From Apostichopus parvimensis (taxonomy: Eukaryota; Echinodermata; Holothuroidea; Aspidochirotida; Stichopodidae), in the NCBI GenBank assembly GCA_000934455.1, contig KN884074.1, forward strand, positions 80,654-101,226: DNA of 20,573 nucleotides, read 5' to 3'. Each line of letters opens with the position of its first letter. Within the stretch, counting starts at the first letter, position 1. Below the pieces are notes generated by a model. That model had not been told where the DNA came from, did not search any database, and worked only from the letters and a program-made list of their open reading frames with translations. Position numbers and translations under genes: made by a program. Positions 1 through 12,600 of the stretch are shown here, in pieces.

Positions 1-2897
1 TATTACAGTGTCTGTCGTATTCTCACTGAATAGCACGTACTATGTTTAAACTGTGAGCTGGCCTTTCATCCTTTCATCAGATAGAAAGGACAGACTACTC
101 GAGAACAAAGTAAATGTATATCTGATTCATGTTTATTCAGCTGTACGTCTCTTCTGATGATAAATTATGAGTTGCAACAACAAATTTTTAAGTTTCAGAG
201 CCTCTTACTACAGTACAAAGTTTACTGTGGCATCCAGTAGTCTTCATGGGTTAAATGCTAAATACAGCTTTGTCAGGGCCCCATGGAAGGCCTGGGCAGG
301 GGTGATTAATTAATTTTTTTAATTAATTTAATTCTTTGACAATGTTTATACCAAGCTCAAATGGCAAAGGCATGTTACTCAGTAAAAAATCTAAAATTTC
401 CTAAAAGCTGGAATTAGTTTCAATTCCACTGTACTGTAAATATTACCATTGCTATTGGCTGTTTCCCCTTTCACACTCGTTATCTTTACCAGTTCATTCA
501 TCATCCCGTCCAAATTTAAGGATTACTTTTTCGGCTGCCCTTGTCCTCCCTCCGAGGCGAAATATCATTAAATAGACGAACACTTCCAGTACAGGATTGA
601 CTGCAACCAATATCGCAATTTCAAACTTTCAGATGAGGACCAAAAATAGGGGTGTAGGGTGTGGGGAAGGGGGTGGTAGATATTTGAACAGATGGAAGAG
701 TGAAGTAATGAACGAGTGGAGGATGGGACAATGGAAGAGGAGGATGGGGGAAATCAAAGGGAGAGAAGGCCTTGTGAGGGAAAGATTAAGGCTGCACATG
801 CTAATAAAGTAGGATTTTTACCTTACAGTAGCTGTCCACATCTTTGAGGTGTAACGGGATTACAGAGATAATCAGGGTCTTAACGATGCCTGAAATAATC
901 CTCTTAGCTGCTTTATTTATACTGTACCTATTTGACTAAAGATAGATAATCTTGATACCATGGTTATGAAACTATTGTAAGAGGGTAGGCATAAAAATTG
1001 TAGCTTTGACTTTGTTTAGCATGGGTTTCCTATGACATTACTACTGTAGCATATTGTGTAATGTGTATACAACAATATTACCTATTTACCTTATAAACAT
1101 ACTACAATTTTAAATATATATATATTTATGTATATCTGTATGTTTGTATGAGTTTAACCAGTTTGCTGTATAAAGTGAGTGAGGCACCATCAAAATATTA
1201 TCATAAGATTGTTTAAACAAGTTAGACCAAAGTTCATTCACTATACATACATGTACACTATGCAGGTTCATATATGCCATGCATGATTATCACCATGTGC
1301 AGGTCCTACAGTATCCTATGACTGTATATGTACACAGATACTTGTAGCATTAAGTATGTACTATACTTCATTTTGTAACATATTCCTGATGGAAAAATTT
1401 AGATCATATCATTATTTATGTTACAAGGGTTTTAATTGAAGTACATTACAGTACTTACTTTGTGATAAAAGAATAAAAATTTCTTCCTGTCGACAAAATA
1501 TCAATAAGCATGTTTTCTTCGATACATGAACTCATCGATGATGTGTGTTATGCTTGTAATATTCATGCACATTATTTGAAGAAAGAGAAAGGATACAAAT
1601 TTTGGTCCAGAGGTGTTTTTCTGTTTTGACCTCAGGTGGGTTGCAAATGTGCTACAAGATTTGCGAAATGACTAATTGTAAATTTTCAGCCTTAAATTTG
1701 GTCTCTTTAGCCCAAAAAAATTGTGATTCTGTTATCACTCAGCTTTGTGAATGCATCCATTTTGTACAGTACTTACTAGGTGTATATACTGTACAGTACA
1801 GTTAACAGCAGCAGTTATGGTCCATTGGAGAGCAGTGCTCAGAAAGGATCAATTTGATTTTAATTATAGAACAAACAATAAAACAACAATCAATTCTTCT
1901 GTCTCAATACAGTTCTGTACGTGCTTGTTTCAAGGTTACTGCTTTCGGTAACCAGAGCAGTTGTTATATTGTACTTGTACCTGCCGAAGGATTAAAAGAG
2001 ATTGCTGAACTTTAACACTTCACACGTCCAAGTCAGTATCGAGGCCTTCATGCGTACTACGTGTGTGACAGTTGTTACTGTGGTTACAGTACTGGTACTA
2101 TTTCGATCATATGAAACCATGCATTGAAAATAGTGTACAGTGCTTGTACTGTACTCTACCTGCCTACAGAGTTCGTGGAATAATACCTGTAGGGGTATTT
2201 ATTTATCTGTGAGAGCATTTTGGTGAGGGAATTATTGGATATTTAAAATTAGCTACTGTACCAGGTAGCTAACCCATTCTCAATTCCTGTTTTATATAAC
2301 ACCAATTAGTTCCCTATTGAAGTGATTCAAATATACATGAACATTGAATGTGATAGAAAGGACCCAGTTACTACGGTAACGTTTGGTCAAGCTTTTAAAT
2401 TTTGGTTAACACCGACATCTTCGAAACAAAACTACAGTATGAAAATGTTTTCCTGCGAGGTAATGAGGGCGGTTTTGAAGAACTTACTGTAGCATGCATA
2501 GACTCTGGATGTGTGACCAGATTTATTCACTTTGGCTTTGAGTACAACATTTCTGTGTGCTGCTGTGTTTGACGAATCTAACCGTAATAGTAATTACCGA
2601 CTTTGCGATCTGTATTCACCCATATTTTAGTAATTGTAATAAATTTCTTTAATTAATCATAAAACAAGCCGGGCGGAAATGTTTAAAATACTATTTGCGC
2701 AGGGCGGCATTCAGAACTGCCGGATGCGACCCCCGTCGCCCAGCATGAGCACATCCCTGGGTACCATATTATTTTAATACTACAGTACAAGAAACAAAAC
2801 GTACAGCACCTTCAAAACATGTTGTACCGATAATCTTAATTATTCCCTGCCTTAAGGCCTAAATACTGCTATTACTTGTGACAGGTACCGTAACCTT

Positions 2898-2927
2898 ACA
2901 GTTCCTTTGATCAGTTCCTTTGATCAG
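2898..2927. repeat. 14-bp tandem duplication
   Basis: The word GTTCCTTTGATCA occurs twice in direct succession. It is a minor local slippage or duplication event with no visible role. Confidence 0.7.
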
Positions 2928-4944
2928 CCCTACTATTCTGGGTACGTGTCTTTCACTACATGTATGGCTTTTCTTAAATGTGAATTTGATAAACAATATC
3001 TTGTAACCAAATTCAGATATCTTGACCATGATGGTACACGGTATGTATAAAATTGATTCTTAGATATAAGCCCTTAGGGTTGAAGGTTGTGGGGTTTTAT
3101 TATTGCTTTTTTTGTCCCAATGTCCATCCAAGGATATATTTCCAATTTAATCAAGTACTCAGATATTGAAGAAAAAATAAATAAAAAAATATAAAAATAT
3201 AATAAACCAACACGGCCAGCTCTGATATTCTGCCGCTATTTTCCTTTGATTGTATTTAGTTTTTGGTGAAAAAATCTTTATTGCATTTTTTCCCCTTCTA
3301 TTGTACACGTGATTGGACAGTATTGATGTAATAATTTTTGATTAGAGGTAACAGTAACAAGTTACTGTAAGCAGTCTGCTTGTAAGGTGCTGACTGTATG
3401 CAAAATTATTCACCTAAACCAGGGATTCTCAAGTACTGTAAATTCCTTTAATCGCCACAGAAAGACATCGATTGCAGCGACAGGGCCTGACATACTCAAA
3501 ATTTCATAATTTAGATGTATGAAAAAAAAAAGAAATAAAAAAGACAATATTTAGAATGAGCAGTAGGGCCCATAGTGTACTCAAGCCATAGTAAGGTTTG
3601 TTTGCACAGACTGTAGGGCAAGATTGTGTTTTAATATGTATCTGTGGAACCAATTGAAGCTCTTTCGTCTGTCAGCTTTCCCCGGTATGTCGCACGTCCA
3701 GAAACTGATCCATACAGTTTCGTCAAACAGAAACACAACTTGCTTTGGGAGTTCAAATACTTAGCATGAATATAATATCCATAGCAATAATATTTTGTAA
3801 AGAAAAATGTGAACAAGTACGGTAGTACTACTCTGAGCCCGATTACGACCAGTTTGAAACCTTGAAGAGAAAAAGAAAAAATCTTTGAAAACTCTTTCTG
3901 ATCAAGCAAGATATTAAGAGGATTCACCGCCCACTCAATCTTTCTTCCAAATCTACCATTCAGAAGACTAAGGGTCTGTTGGGCTGCGAACATTTTCGCC
4001 CAAGTTTTACACCTCGTTTGGCATTTAGGCGATCGTGTTCTCGACCAGACCTTGTCAGGATAAAGTCTTGGCATCCACCTTCTTGCCAAAGCACTTGTTA
4101 GGTACCCTCTTCTGTTATCATATCTTTAGTTTTATTATTTTGGTACTCCTGCGATGGTTCATGCTCGTTAAAGGTAATTATTATATCTGACCAAACCAGT
4201 CTTTTCGTGTTCAGTTTATGTCTGCATTTTACAGTAGCTATACTGTAAAATTTGTAAGTTGGTGCTTGTGGTTTTATTTGACCATTTGGTGACCAATTTA
4301 TCGTATATAATTTAAAATTCCACAAAGTCACTCGATGATCAAATTTCTGCTATATCATAGCTGGTAACTACTGTATATATACTGAAGACATACTGTGGAT
4401 ACATCTAAGAAGCATTTGGACAATGAATTTAAAAGCTCAGTGCCTGATATTGCATATATCTTATTCTTTGAAGTTTTATCTTAATCTTGAAGAGGCCTTT
4501 TTTTTGTCTGTGTGTCAGTATTGATTTTCTTGATGTGACACCGTTTGTTGCTGCCACTGCACCACATGCCGTGCTTGTTACGTATCTTTAGCCTACTGTA
4601 CAGTGTGTACATCATATCAGGCTATGTTAATAAACCTATGAATCACAAGTGCAACATGGATATCAGTGATAATCAGTGAATAGAATATTGAGAATCAGGT
4701 GAAGGACATGACCTGTTTGCATTTCAGTCCGTCGTGTAACGTTTGACCTACGAAATATTGCTTGTCAAAATGGGTGATCGGTTTTGAAATTGGGGGTTTT
4801 GGAAGAACTGTAATGTAAGTTGCATTGTTCTGCCATATACATATTCTGACAAACAGCGGTGATTGTGTGTATACATGTATGAACCCATCATAGATTTACC
4901 TAAAGATTCATTTCTTTACTTATTGATAATATTGCGATTGACTT

Positions 4945-5033
4945 GTTTTGTTAAGCGCCTAGAGCAGCTACTTCTTGTTTCTGGTTTGACGCTATATAAA
5001 TCAACTGCATTATTATTATTATTATTATTATTA
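4945..5033 (+). mobile_element. SINE 3'-end fragment with (ATT)n tail
   Basis: The segment has TTAAGCGCCTAGAGCAG, then GACGCTATATAAATCAACTG, then eight ATT units. A 3' end of the type AAGCGC...GCGCTATATAAAT followed by ATT repeats is widespread in SINEs of marine invertebrates, where it resembles the tail of partner LINEs. No tRNA-like head is recognisable upstream, so this is probably a 5'-truncated copy. Family assignment needs a repeat library. Confidence 0.6.
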
Positions 5034-5506
5034 AACAGATTAAGTTAGTTACCATTAATTTATTTTATCCTGACATATTTCAACTCCGGTCTGCTGATAA
5101 AAGTGGAAAATGGGAGAGGAAATTAAACAACAGGATAAAAAAAGGAAAAATAATGCAAAATGGATATATTTGTGGGAAATGATATTTCAGTTTGGGTTTT
5201 GGTCATAACTGGTATCAGATAATATTTGGTCATATTGTCATGACGATGCAATAGTATTTTGTTACTTGTTGAACCAGTTTATATTGACTGTATCACCAAT
5301 GGGTACAGTAGGCAGGAAGGAAAACTCATATCACAAACGAGGTGGGGATTAGTTCCTGATGTAACGCATCCCTCACCGCACCGGATAGAGGGCTTTTGAG
5401 ATCAGCACAACCGTCATTGTCCCAAGATCACCTTAAATGGAGGCAGTCCACCCACCACCTTTTTTTGTTATGTTTAGTACAACAGCCTAACATTAGTAGA
5501 CATGTA

Positions 5507-6243
5507 CATCTCAGACCTTCACTGTGGAGCCTACATATGTAGAGTACAATTCTCAAATAGCAGCTTGAATCCTTGAGTGTCCTAAACTGTGCAGGAAATG
5601 ACCTAAATTATTAACATGCTGTGAAAATATCAAGTAGCATCTTAGATCCACTATAGTCTACAGTTAGTATATATCAAGGTGGAACAGACTGATGTGTTGT
5701 AAAGTATTAAACTCAGTTATAGATTCGTAGCATACATCAGTAAATTGGCCCTGGCGATTAAGATAAATGTAACAGAATATATATATGATACTGTACCTTA
5801 ATAACATCCTGGGATAAGATAGCACTTCTAATTTTCAAGACCTCTTTATTATTATTGGAATATGATTTCTACTCCATCTCGAACCTTTACTGTTGAGCCT
5901 ACAGGTAGAATACAATTCTCAAATAGCAGCTTGAATCCTTGAGTGTCCTAAACTGTGCAGGAAATGACCTAAATTATTAACAAGCTGTGAAAATATCAAG
6001 TAGCATGTTAGATCCATCATAGTCTACAGTTAGTATATATCAAGGTGGAACAGACTGATGTGTTGTAAAGTATTGAACTCAGGTATATATATTTGTAGCA
6101 TACATCAGTAAATTGGCCCTGGCGATTAAGATAAATTTAACAGAATCTATATGATACTGCGCCTTAATGACATCCGGGATAAGATAGCATTTCCAATTTT
6201 CAAGACCTCTTTATTTTTTATATGAATATGATTTCTACTTCAT
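5507..6243. repeat. Two-copy tandem duplication, ~368-bp unit
   Basis: Copy 1 is about 5507-5874 and copy 2 about 5875-6243. Both start CATCTC..ACC and run through TACAATTCTCAAATAGCAGC, GGAAATGACCTAAATTATTA and AAATTGGCCCTGGCGATTAA to GATTTCTACT(C/T)CAT. They differ by scattered substitutions and small indels, so the duplication is fairly recent but not new. No ORF is maintained in either copy. Confidence 0.9.
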
Positions 6244-7656
6244 TTAATACACAAATGATCTGTTTCCTTTTGTTGTAATATGTGATAATAAGGAGATGGA
6301 TTTGCTGAAGTAAAAAGATTATTTAAAAATTAGTAAACAATATTTGAATTAGATTTAATAAAGTACTCCATTGTGACTATTTTTTTTGGGGGGGGGGGAG
6401 ATGGTAGTGGTGGTGGATGGGGGTCTTTCCTTTAATATGGGTCTATTTTGTTGTCATATTATATGGTATGGCAAGTCAAGGAAACTCCTTTATCTTTAAA
6501 TAATTATGTGTTACAGGTAATGATATATATGTTGCAATCAATTAGTGTACCGTTCCTAGATGTGCGGTTGGTTGCCATGGACAACTGATTGAAATTGCAT
6601 CGCCATTTAAGCATTGAAGATATATAATAATAATGCATAGTCATTGCACTTGTTTGTGTTTTAGCTATTGAGAATCGTAGCATAGCGAGTCCGTGGTGAC
6701 GGTCAAAGGTCATTGCAGAGCCATATTTGTCAAAATTTGATGATTGGTTCCACCGTTTTGGTAAATGTACTGTAAAATAATAACTGTTTAAGTCCTTGTA
6801 CTACTGTATTGTACGTAGGTGAAGTATTTTCTCGTATCTCTCATGTACAGTAGTTACGTTACGTACTGTGAAGTGCCTAGGGATGGTATGATGCAGGAAG
6901 TGCTATGTTGACCTTTACTGACTATAATAACATGTCCAAGAAAACATCCTAGTTTCACTTCATTTCAAGTTGAATCACTCGATCCCATGTAATCGTGACA
7001 CATGAACAGTGCTCTATTGTATGTATGTGAGACTTTCCGTAAATTACCGCCGCATATTGTGCCAAATTTTTCATTGGCTTTAAAGAGCAACTAAAATTAA
7101 TCTGTACTCTACAATGTCAATTTATGTCTCCCAGTGTACAATGAATGATGTGAGCGCCGACTGAGTTGTTACGGTACGTTAGTCTGTTGGCATTATAGTG
7201 TGAGAAATGACCCCTACAAGAAATGTATGTTTGAAATCTGGAGGAAATCTGAAATGACTTTTTACAGATCATGTGAACACTTTACACCTAGATCAATAAC
7301 ATGTTTGTAGGAACCTGTACCCTTTGTAAAATGATCCTGTACATACTATCTGCTGGCTAGAGTTTCATTCGGTTCTCTCCTTTCCGAGGAAAAAGTTCAA
7401 AGTTCTTCATATTTGTTTGAAGGGCCGGTCTGATGGGTGAACGAACCTGCTGTGAAGTGGACATTAGGTTGTGTATTAAAATATAACAATAAACTGTAAG
7501 CAACTGATGTAGAATGTAACCGTAAGGCAATGTTAACAAACAGTATCAGGGTTCTAGCTAAATTATGTTGGTCTCTAGAAATGTTGCAGAGTTAATTCAA
7601 AATGGTCTTTAAATGACATAGTTATCATAATTAAACATGTACTGTTAAGTTTGTAC

Positions 7657-8268
7657 GTGATAATGAAATGTAAAATTGCAGTTTCATCTTTGCAGTGCTT
7701 TCTTAACTGGTGTATGTCCATCCAAATCATTTATATTAATTACTGTTAATAAATATATTCATAATCTGGCCGAATTTTTGTTAAACTTACATATTTCTCT
7801 GTTTTCCATTTTGAATCCCCTCAAACATCCCCAAGAGTTCTTGTCAAGTTATAAAAAATAATTGTGATCATGAAATTTAAAATTGCAGTTTCATCTTTGC
7901 AGTGCTTTCTTAACTGGTTTATATCCATCCAAATCATATATATTACTGTTAATAAATGTATTCATAATTTGGACGAATTTTTGTGAAACTTACATATATC
8001 CTCTCTGTATTCCTTTTTGAATCCCCTCAAACATCCCCAAAAGTTCTTGTCAAGTTATAAAAATTTTTTGTGATGATGAAATTTAAAATTGCAGTTTCAT
8101 CCTTGCAACTTTGGTACCTGGTCTATATCCGTCCAAATCATTTATATTAATTACTGTTAATAAATATATTCATAATCTGGCCGAATTTTTGTGAAACTTA
8201 CATATCCTCTCTGTATTCCCTTTTGAATCCCCACAAATATCCCCAAAAGTTCTAGTCAAGTTATAAAT
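7657..8268. repeat. Three-copy tandem repeat, ~205-bp unit
   Basis: The copies are about 7657-7863, 7864-8069 and 8070-8268. Each begins GTGAT.ATGAAAT.TAAAATTG and contains TTACTGTTAATAAAT, CTTACATAT and TTTTGAATCCCC, ending CAAGTTATAAA. Copy 3 has lost about 12 bp near its start. A 61-codon ORF in copy 1 is not kept in the others, so the repeat is not coding. Confidence 0.9.
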
Positions 8269-9458
8269 ATGGATCCACCATCCCTCGAAGTAATGATTTT
8301 CAGTTATTTTATATAAAAAAAAAGGTGGGAAATTTGTTCCCTCAATTGCTCTTGATTGGTATTCTCCTACAGTTGATTGGCTTGCATAGAATCTTAAATG
8401 TAAACAATATGATTCGGTTATATTATAAGTATCCTCAGCGGTGTTCCAAGCCTTGACCTTGTACTACAGTACAGTACTGTATGTTTATTGAAAAAACAAA
8501 CTGTGCTGGTTGATAATTTAATTTTCTACTGCTTGTACTGACTGGTGTACTTCTTCCTTGTGACTCACCGTTATCAAAATCAAGGTGACTTTTTTATATA
8601 TTTTTTTTGATGGAGAGTTTAGAAATAACAAAATTGTATAAAGAAAATAATAGGTGTACAGTACCTGTTAAGAAAACATCTTTAAAGCTACAACAAAGTA
8701 CTTTGTAGAGGCAAAGCTGATTAATAAAACAGCAGTTTTGGTGGTCGCTGGTATCAAGTGTCATATTGGAAACAAAGGGGTGGAAAGAAAGAGCGATACG
8801 GGTGAATTTACTTTGCTCCTCGCTTACCTGTCTCCCCACAACCTTAGCACCCTCATTCTAGGGTGAAGGCATTGTAAATAGGAGGATACTGTATAAAGGA
8901 AGCATGTTTGTTCAATGTGGCAGTGTGTATAACTTAACTGCTACATTGTATCATTTTAGAGATTGGATGATTAGTGATATTGAATGCCATTTAAAGAGGT
9001 TCACGATGGTGTGAACCAACTTCATAATAGTAATCTTATATCATACCTGTCCTGCCCTACTATTACACATTTCCATCTGCTGTACATGGTTTACCTGTTG
9101 GTAACATTTTAACAATGCCTCCTAACCACATCTGGCGTGCAGGAGGTTTACATCTTGCTATATAGTAATTTCCCTTTGATGTGTGCTTCACTTCGCTTTT
9201 ACCCGTGTCCTCGAAGTACACACCCTGATGTACGCAGCGCTCAATAGTTGACATCTTTCTTGCTCGGCATCGCAGATGGCCCTCTTCTGGCCCTCCGTGC
9301 CCCTGTGCCCTCTCCCTTCGTAATCCATCATTCCAAAACTTGTCCATGACGTGTTGCTTGGATTTTCATCCTCTGGATCTGATTCTGATGCAATTAATCC
9401 ATGTTTTAACCCGTGCATAATTTATGCTCATAATATACATATTCATGTTTCATTGCAG

Positions 9459-9608
9459 TCAAGAGTTGTTCGACAGCAGAAGGGAGAGAGAAGTTTCCAT
9501 TCGTTCTATCAGCTTCTGGTAGGAATGTCAGAGCAACAACTTCAAGCGATGAAACTAGAGAGGGATTCAACAAGATATCACTACATGAACCAGGGAAATG
9601 GTGCTTCT
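9459..9608 (+). CDS. MYO1D: Myosin exon 1 of window: motor, upper 50K segment
   Basis: Fifty codons, phase 0 at both ends. The acceptor is cattgcag and the donor gtgagt. It begins [20 protein letters not shown], the segment that follows the LLEK of the switch I region in all class I myosins, so at least one upstream coding exon must exist. The reading frame is open for about 100 bp upstream of the acceptor, but that part has no myosin similarity, which places the exon edge at the AG. It ends in a variable surface loop (NQGNGAS). Confidence 0.9.
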
Positions 9609-12600
9609 GTGAGTAACTTGTATTGCAGTCTGTACGTACGATGTCCAGGCTTAGAATTTCACAATGAATGAAGCCCACTTGCAATATAGAAAATCTGCTG
9701 GCTATAATCAAGTTCTCCACTGGCAAATTCTTGACTTACTGTATAGCATATATTGCAGTTTACTGTACAGGCTTATGGGAGCAGTGCAAAACTGCAGGCT
9801 ATAATGAAGTTCCCACTGGCAAATTCTTGACTTTTAGCATATATAGCAGTAAATTGGCTAAGTTTGGAGGCCTGGTGTATCCATGTCAGTCATGACACTT
9901 CATGTCACTCAGGTGAGATCTATCCACCTGCGAACAGTACAGTCTCCTAAAGTTCTCCAGATTGCAAGGCAACTACCATAAAGGTCTTTGTGTGAAGTGG
10001 ACACTGCAGAAGAAAACAATTAATTACAAGATGACCTTTGACCTATACAGGTTGATTTCCTTTGTTTAGCCGTGTGGAACAAGAAAGAATAACGGATTGA
10101 GATCAGGAGTATTCACTTTTTTTTCTTTTCTTTTTTTATTATATTTATTTGATTATATCATATTTTATCATATTATATTGGTTTTATTATATTTATTTTA
10201 ATTTAATTTTTTTGGCAGGTGAACGGAATCAGCGATAAGAAGGACTACAAGGCTGCAATGGAAGCCATGAGAGATCTCGGGTTCACATCCGAGGAACAAA
10301 AGACCATTTGGGCCGTCGTGGCAGCCATTTTGCACTTGGTATGAACATCTTGATGTATGTATGTATTTTAGATCCTCCTGCAAGCAGGAACTTGCGAAGA
10401 AGCCATCATTGGCTTATCAAAGCCGCAAGCTGACCGAAGTCAGTCTCTTAGATTCATATTTTAACGTCCATGATTATGAATTGTCAATTGTCAACAACTC
10501 TGTAACTGGACGACACACATTAATCGTGGAGTGACTCGAACTCGGGACCTTATGATTGATTTATGTAACATAATTGTATACCACATCACAACAAGGGGGG
10601 AAAGGCTAAAGTTAGAGCTGTCATTATGAAGGTCTATCTTATTATGAAAGTCTATTATGAAGGTCATTATGAAGGTCTATCTTAACAAAAATACAAATTA
10701 TCCATAACACATTTTGATTGATCATTGGGAAAGGTGATTCTTAGCTAAAACGTAATTTGAATCAGGATGTGGTTATGGAAAGGCAATGGTTATAGCCTGT
10801 AATCTGTTGTAGAAATAATCCCTATCTGAACACCAGGGCATACAAAGACCCCCACCTTTAGCACGCATAAAACATTATAATGGATCCCCTTTGGTCCAGG
10901 GTAACCGTAGATGTGTGTGCAGGTATGTAAGCCACTCTGATTCAAGTATAATTTACCCGTATAAGCAAACCTGGATACAAGGATAAGCATAAATTTAAAG
11001 CATTTGCTCATAGGTAGTAAGATTTAAATATTTTCAGATTTTGCCCTCAAAGCAAATTCTGTGAGTACAAATTAGCAAATGGAGTGTTTGAAAAATTGGA
11101 AAAAGAAATTGGAGATGCCTTTGAATTGAATGGAAATAAAAAAGAGAGAAAAGAAATAAATTGTTGCTATGTGAATTTGAAAAGTGAAATAATTGAACTG
11201 TATCGTTATTGGATTTTGATATTGGTAGTATGATCACAAATTTCTTATTAGTCAGCTGATGAAAGCCCCTTTAATAGTCTCATGCTAATAATACTTCTTG
11301 GATTACAAAGTTTTGTGAAAAAGAAATTGGCTATATTATTGCCTTTGTTTGAGTAAACAACAGTTATTATTGTATTTATAAAGGAATGAATTTGAAGATA
11401 TGTCCCATATGCGGTATCGCTGAGAATGATAATAGGAAGTGTTTATACCAGATATTTGTCTTTGCCCGGTGAAAGTTACTCACGGCTGATTTCCTTGTTT
11501 TGATTCCGTCGTCCAGGGCGAGGTTAACTTTGAGAGTACGGACGATGACTCATGCTCTGTGAAAGACCCAGATCAGCTCTCTGCTATGGCGGAGCTGCTC
11601 AACATCAGTCAGGACGACCTGGGCAAAGCTCTATGTCACAGAGTGATAGCTGCCCGAGGAGAAGTCATGGAGAAAAGTCACACGGAAGAAGAGGCTTACA
11701 ATGGTAGAGATGCATTTGCAAAGGTATAATAGAGTGCTAGGGAACAAACCTGTAACACGACCCCCTCCTGACCAGACTAGACAATGACACCCCCTCATGA
11801 AATGACAAAGGCACCCCCTCCAGACCTGACTAGACAAAGACACCCCCTACTGACCAGACTAGACAAAGAATACCCAACTGACCTGATTAGTCAAAGACAC
11901 CACCTCTTGACCACGCCCCTCCTGACCAGAAATGACAAAGACACCCCCTCCAGACCTGACTAGACAAAGACACCCCCTACTGACCAGACTAGACAAAGAA
12001 TACCCCGACTGACCTGATTAGTCAAAGACACCACCTCTTGACCACGCCCCTCCTGACCAGAAAAGATAAAGACACCCCAGACCAGACAAAGACACCCTCT
12101 CCTGTCCTGATTGGACAAAGATGCCTCCTCCTGACCAGACTAGACAAGACACCCCCTCCTGACCAGACTAGACAGAGACACCCCCCATCCAGCCATTCAA
12201 AATAAATTGTTGTAAGTTATTCACTTATTCTAAGTATTCACTTATCTACTTAAGAATTCACTTATACTAAATAAGTATTCACTTATTCTTACTTTGCCTT
12301 TGTTCATAACCATGGCGTACTATCTAAAGAAAGTACAAGAACATGATGGGAACAGCTTCATAAAATACATGTGCATTCCTGGTTAGACTACTCATCCTAA
12401 TGCCCATCCCCGCTTACCGATCTTCTTGCATTTATCTGTGTGCTTTCCGCTTTGCTAATAAATTGTTCAAACAGTTTCGGAGGTTAAAACGGTATGTACC
12501 ATTGAAAGAGGGTCTTGTGACAAGCAGCAGTATCTGCAACTGTTTTATTATCCATTACACACACACAAGCACACATCTCAGAATTATTTTTTCATCCTGT

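Larger units (their letters stand above)
1..9458 (+). other. Probable upstream intron of the myosin gene (no exon recognised)
   Basis: No frame on either strand shows the expected preceding myosin segments (P-loop GESGAGKT, switch I NxNSSRFGK, HINNYLLEK), so the exon before 9459 should lie left of the window. The stretch is AT-rich with scattered short ORFs of random appearance. Outside the repeats listed separately, I see nothing identifiable in 1-2650, 2930-3630, 4335-4940, 5040-5500, 6250-7650 and 8270-9060 beyond simple AT-rich sequence, a T8G11 run near 6380-6398 and many TACTGTA-type words. A GC-richer patch at 2655-2760 has a small hairpin (CGGCA...TGCCG) and may be an old repeat fragment. 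Intron status is inferred. Confidence 0.6.

Noticed and set aside
597-812. 71-codon ORF rich in Gly, Arg and Trp
   Set aside because: It follows a purine-rich GGAAGAGG-type stretch; the composition explains the open frame and there is no recognisable domain.
4098-4331. 77-codon minus-strand ORF next to the 152-codon ORF
   Set aside because: No recognised family and AT-rich composition. Adjacency alone does not support an exon, and no convincing splice pair joins the two.
9351-9671. 106-codon + ORF starting upstream of exon 1 of the window
   Set aside because: Only the part from 9459 resembles myosin; the rest is intron read-through before a good cattgcag acceptor and after a gtgagt donor.
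11759-12192. Possible CRISPR array
   Set aside because: The units are contiguous variants without unique spacers, in an intron of an animal gene, so this is a minisatellite.
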